A stretch of DNA of 64,000 bases from Lycocorax pyrrhopterus obiensis (taxonomy: Eukaryota > Chordata > Aves > Passeriformes > Paradisaeidae), in contig JACSVZ010000016.1 of assembly GCA_014706295.1 (NCBI GenBank), positions 3,763,168 to 3,827,167 of the forward strand, written 5' to 3'. The position numbers and the translations under genes were made by a program. The notes under the pieces are model-generated. The model was not told where the DNA came from, made no database searches, and was given only the letters and a program-made list of their open reading frames with translations. This document shows positions 61,901 to 64,000 of the stretch, piece by piece. Each line of letters begins with the position of its first letter. Position 1 is the first letter of the stretch.

Positions 61901-64000
61901 TAAATGTCAGGATGTGTGGCTTGCGTGGTCTCTTTAAATTAACTTCTGCAATCTCTCAGTGTCTAAGTAGAGGTGGAAGTTCATAAGCTGTCCTAGCCTT
62001 CCAAAGTTGTAGCACGAATTCATACTGTCACCTGGGAGGAGCTACTCTGTGCAGTCTGAAAATCTTCAGGCCAAGCAGACAGGCAATACGACACAATAAT
62101 ATCATAAGCAAATTCTAGCTCAGGACAATGCTTGGCACTCTTCCATTTTCCTTCCCACAGCCGAAGGTGTCCGTGTTCCTTGGCCTATTCCATGAGACAC
62201 TGAAGTGAGCTACAGGTGACTGCCTCATCCCCAGACAGCTTTGGAGGGGCTGTCAATGTTTGTCCCCTGTGCCCTGAGCCAAAGACCAAAGTTACCACCT
62301 ATTTCGCTCATGTTGCACAGAAATAACTCTGCAAACTTAAAAAGATGCGAGTTAGGAAGAATTACTGGACTGATTTAATGCAGCCAGAGACATGCCCATT
62401 GTTACTGCCAGATACTGTCTTGAGAGGGAAGAGTCCATGTCTGTCACATTCTTCAAACATCATTTTGCTTTTTACGTTAGCGGGCTCAGAAACTCTTCAC
62501 TGCCCTCATCTCACCTGAGAAGACAGTTGAGCCGTGACATTTTGGAAAAGGTCTAAGCATTGTGGCTCCCTTCTCCGCAGTGCTGGTGAGGGTGGGTGGG
62601 TGCTGTACAGGGAGCAGTCGTGCCTGCCAGGGGGGCAGGGACATTGCCTGAGCCATCTGATCGGGCTGGAGGCCTGCTCATACATTTGCCTCCTGGCTGA
62701 AGGCAACATTTTGCTTTTGGATGGCTTTGACATGTCTCTGATATTTACATACCACTCGGAGTAGATTGGTTTCTGGCTGTTCTATGGCACCTCATCCAAT
62801 GCAAAATGCCATTTAAACATAGATCCTTGAGCTGAAAGGAGCATCTTCCCCTTACGTACCAAGGGAGCAGTGCAAGAGGAAAATGCACATTCAGGGAACT
62901 TCTCTTTATCCTGCACACGCAGGCCCTCCCCTACCCCCGCACATCCCACAGGCATCCCTGCTTCCACTGCCTCTACAACCAGCCTGCAGCGGAGGCGCCG
63001 GGGCATTTGGGGAGCCCATTCTCCCAGCTCCTCCCGGTGGTGAAAGGGAAGAAGAGCACAACGCGACTTGCTTCCAGTGTCTACATTCTCAACATAACCA
63101 AATCTACTCTCACAAACTTTTCTGGACAGTATCTCAAATGCCCGAGCTGTCCCTTTCGCAGACCCTTCTGACTGAAGCCTCAGAGTAGCAAACGAGATGC
63201 TCAAGACAGACACTTGTAGCACCTCGAATACCTGTGCATTCCACCACAGCCTGCCCAATCTCATTTGGCACTGACCACGGTGGTCTCTTTTCCTTAACCT
63301 GTGATGCTACACACTGGGAAGGACCACCCAGCCTCTCCTCTCACCTCCTGCATGCTCTTTGCAATATCTTGAAGGAGAAGGGAAATGCAAATAGTTCAAC
63401 AGTCTTGGGTGGTGTGCTGCCTGAGGAATATCAGATTGGAAGCAGCTGTGCTGGAAGGCACCCTCTGCACTTGCAATATAGCTCTTTCATTTTCGAATAT
63501 CTAGCTGTGCAGGAAAGGTCCCTCCACCAAAGCAACGAATATTTATTTGAGAAGTCTGCTGACAGAAAATCCTTCCACCGCAGGCAGAATCTTTGCAGCC
63601 AGCAAATTTTGCAGCAATGAAGTGGCCACACTGTGCCCCACACATTTTTCCAATATAAAACCATCCTTTCCATCTCTACAAAGCACAGTCTTTCTGCCAA
63701 CCATTCAGCCTCACACTGCTGCAATACAAAAGTGAAACTAAGACCATATGGAAGAGGTAGGTGATTTCTGAGAGGTTTTTTGATGAAAAAACCCAATCCA
63801 ATTAAAAAGACCAGTGATGGATGTGTGGTTAAAGATATTCCCAAACTTAGTGTCCTTTGACTTCCCTTGGCTACCACGTTTGGCAGCTACACAACAAAAA
63901 CAAAGCCTTCCTCCAGGCCAATGATTTTAGCAGCCAAGAGCTGAAAATCACCCATCACCTTCTCCGTGGGACTCCCAGCACAGACCACGGAAGTGCTCAG
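52910..64000. other. Intergenic sequence: no gene seen
   Basis: AT-rich unique sequence. A T-run of 13 lies at 53594-53606. An AT-rich block at 57541-57605 holds a 14-base direct repeat (TATATATCAGAATA at 57542 and 57592). Between about 62780 and 63880 open frames of 128-160 codons occur on both strands, but none matches a protein family I recognise. No LTR, CR1 or RNA gene was found here. Confidence 0.6.
57541..57605. repeat. AT-rich block with a direct repeat
   Basis: TATATATCAGAATA occurs at 57542-57555 and 57592-57605. Between the copies are short TGTGTGTG and CTATATATA runs. It looks like simple-sequence expansion. Confidence 0.75.

Noticed and set aside
1..64000. Search for tRNA, rRNA, CRISPR or bacterial-type operons
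   Set aside because: No cloverleaf-compatible B-box, ribosomal sequence, regularly spaced repeat array or compact gene cluster was seen. The window is ordinary vertebrate intron and intergenic DNA.

Overview
This window is vertebrate nuclear DNA, most likely from a bird. It is AT-rich and almost gene-free, with one coding exon inside a strong CpG island near the middle. Evidence for a bird is the 3' tail of a CR1 LINE, several small endogenous-retrovirus (ERV) remnants, the near absence of other repeats, and an exon that reads as an avian-style heparan sulfate 6-O-sulfotransferase 1 (HS6ST1). I see no bacterial genes, tRNAs, rRNAs or CRISPR arrays. The species cannot be named from this sequence alone.

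Layout. Positions 1-36787 are the 5' part of HS6ST1 intron 1; the gene is on the minus strand, so transcription runs right to left. The second coding exon is not in the window, so the intron exceeds 36.7 kb. The intron carries an orphan, stop-containing reverse-transcriptase fragment at about 20925-21346 (plus strand) and an isolated LTR at about 30457-30736 (minus strand) with a long hairpin at its 5' end. Positions 36788-37305 are HS6ST1 coding exon 1, encoding the Golgi membrane anchor, stem and PAPS-binding loop. The CpG island at about 36640-38060 covers the exon, the 5' leader and the putative promoter. A second, smaller CpG-rich patch at about 38480-38690 may belong to a divergent transcript.

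Right of the promoter (38.1-64 kb) is apparent intergenic DNA. It holds a second LTR of the same family in the opposite orientation (about 42646-42957), a retroviral tail at about 45103-45734 (env-leader-like frame, polypurine tract and LTR, minus strand), a CR1 3' end at about 52672-52838 with an AAT microsatellite just beyond it, and a few short tandem duplications.

I did not find a new multi-gene system. The points most worth a second look are the translation-start arrangement of HS6ST1 (an in-frame stop immediately upstream, two in-frame ATGs, and a 12-codon out-of-frame upstream ORF in strong context that overlaps both), the two related LTRs in inverted orientation on either side of the HS6ST1 promoter, and the internally collapsed retroviral tail at 45 kb.
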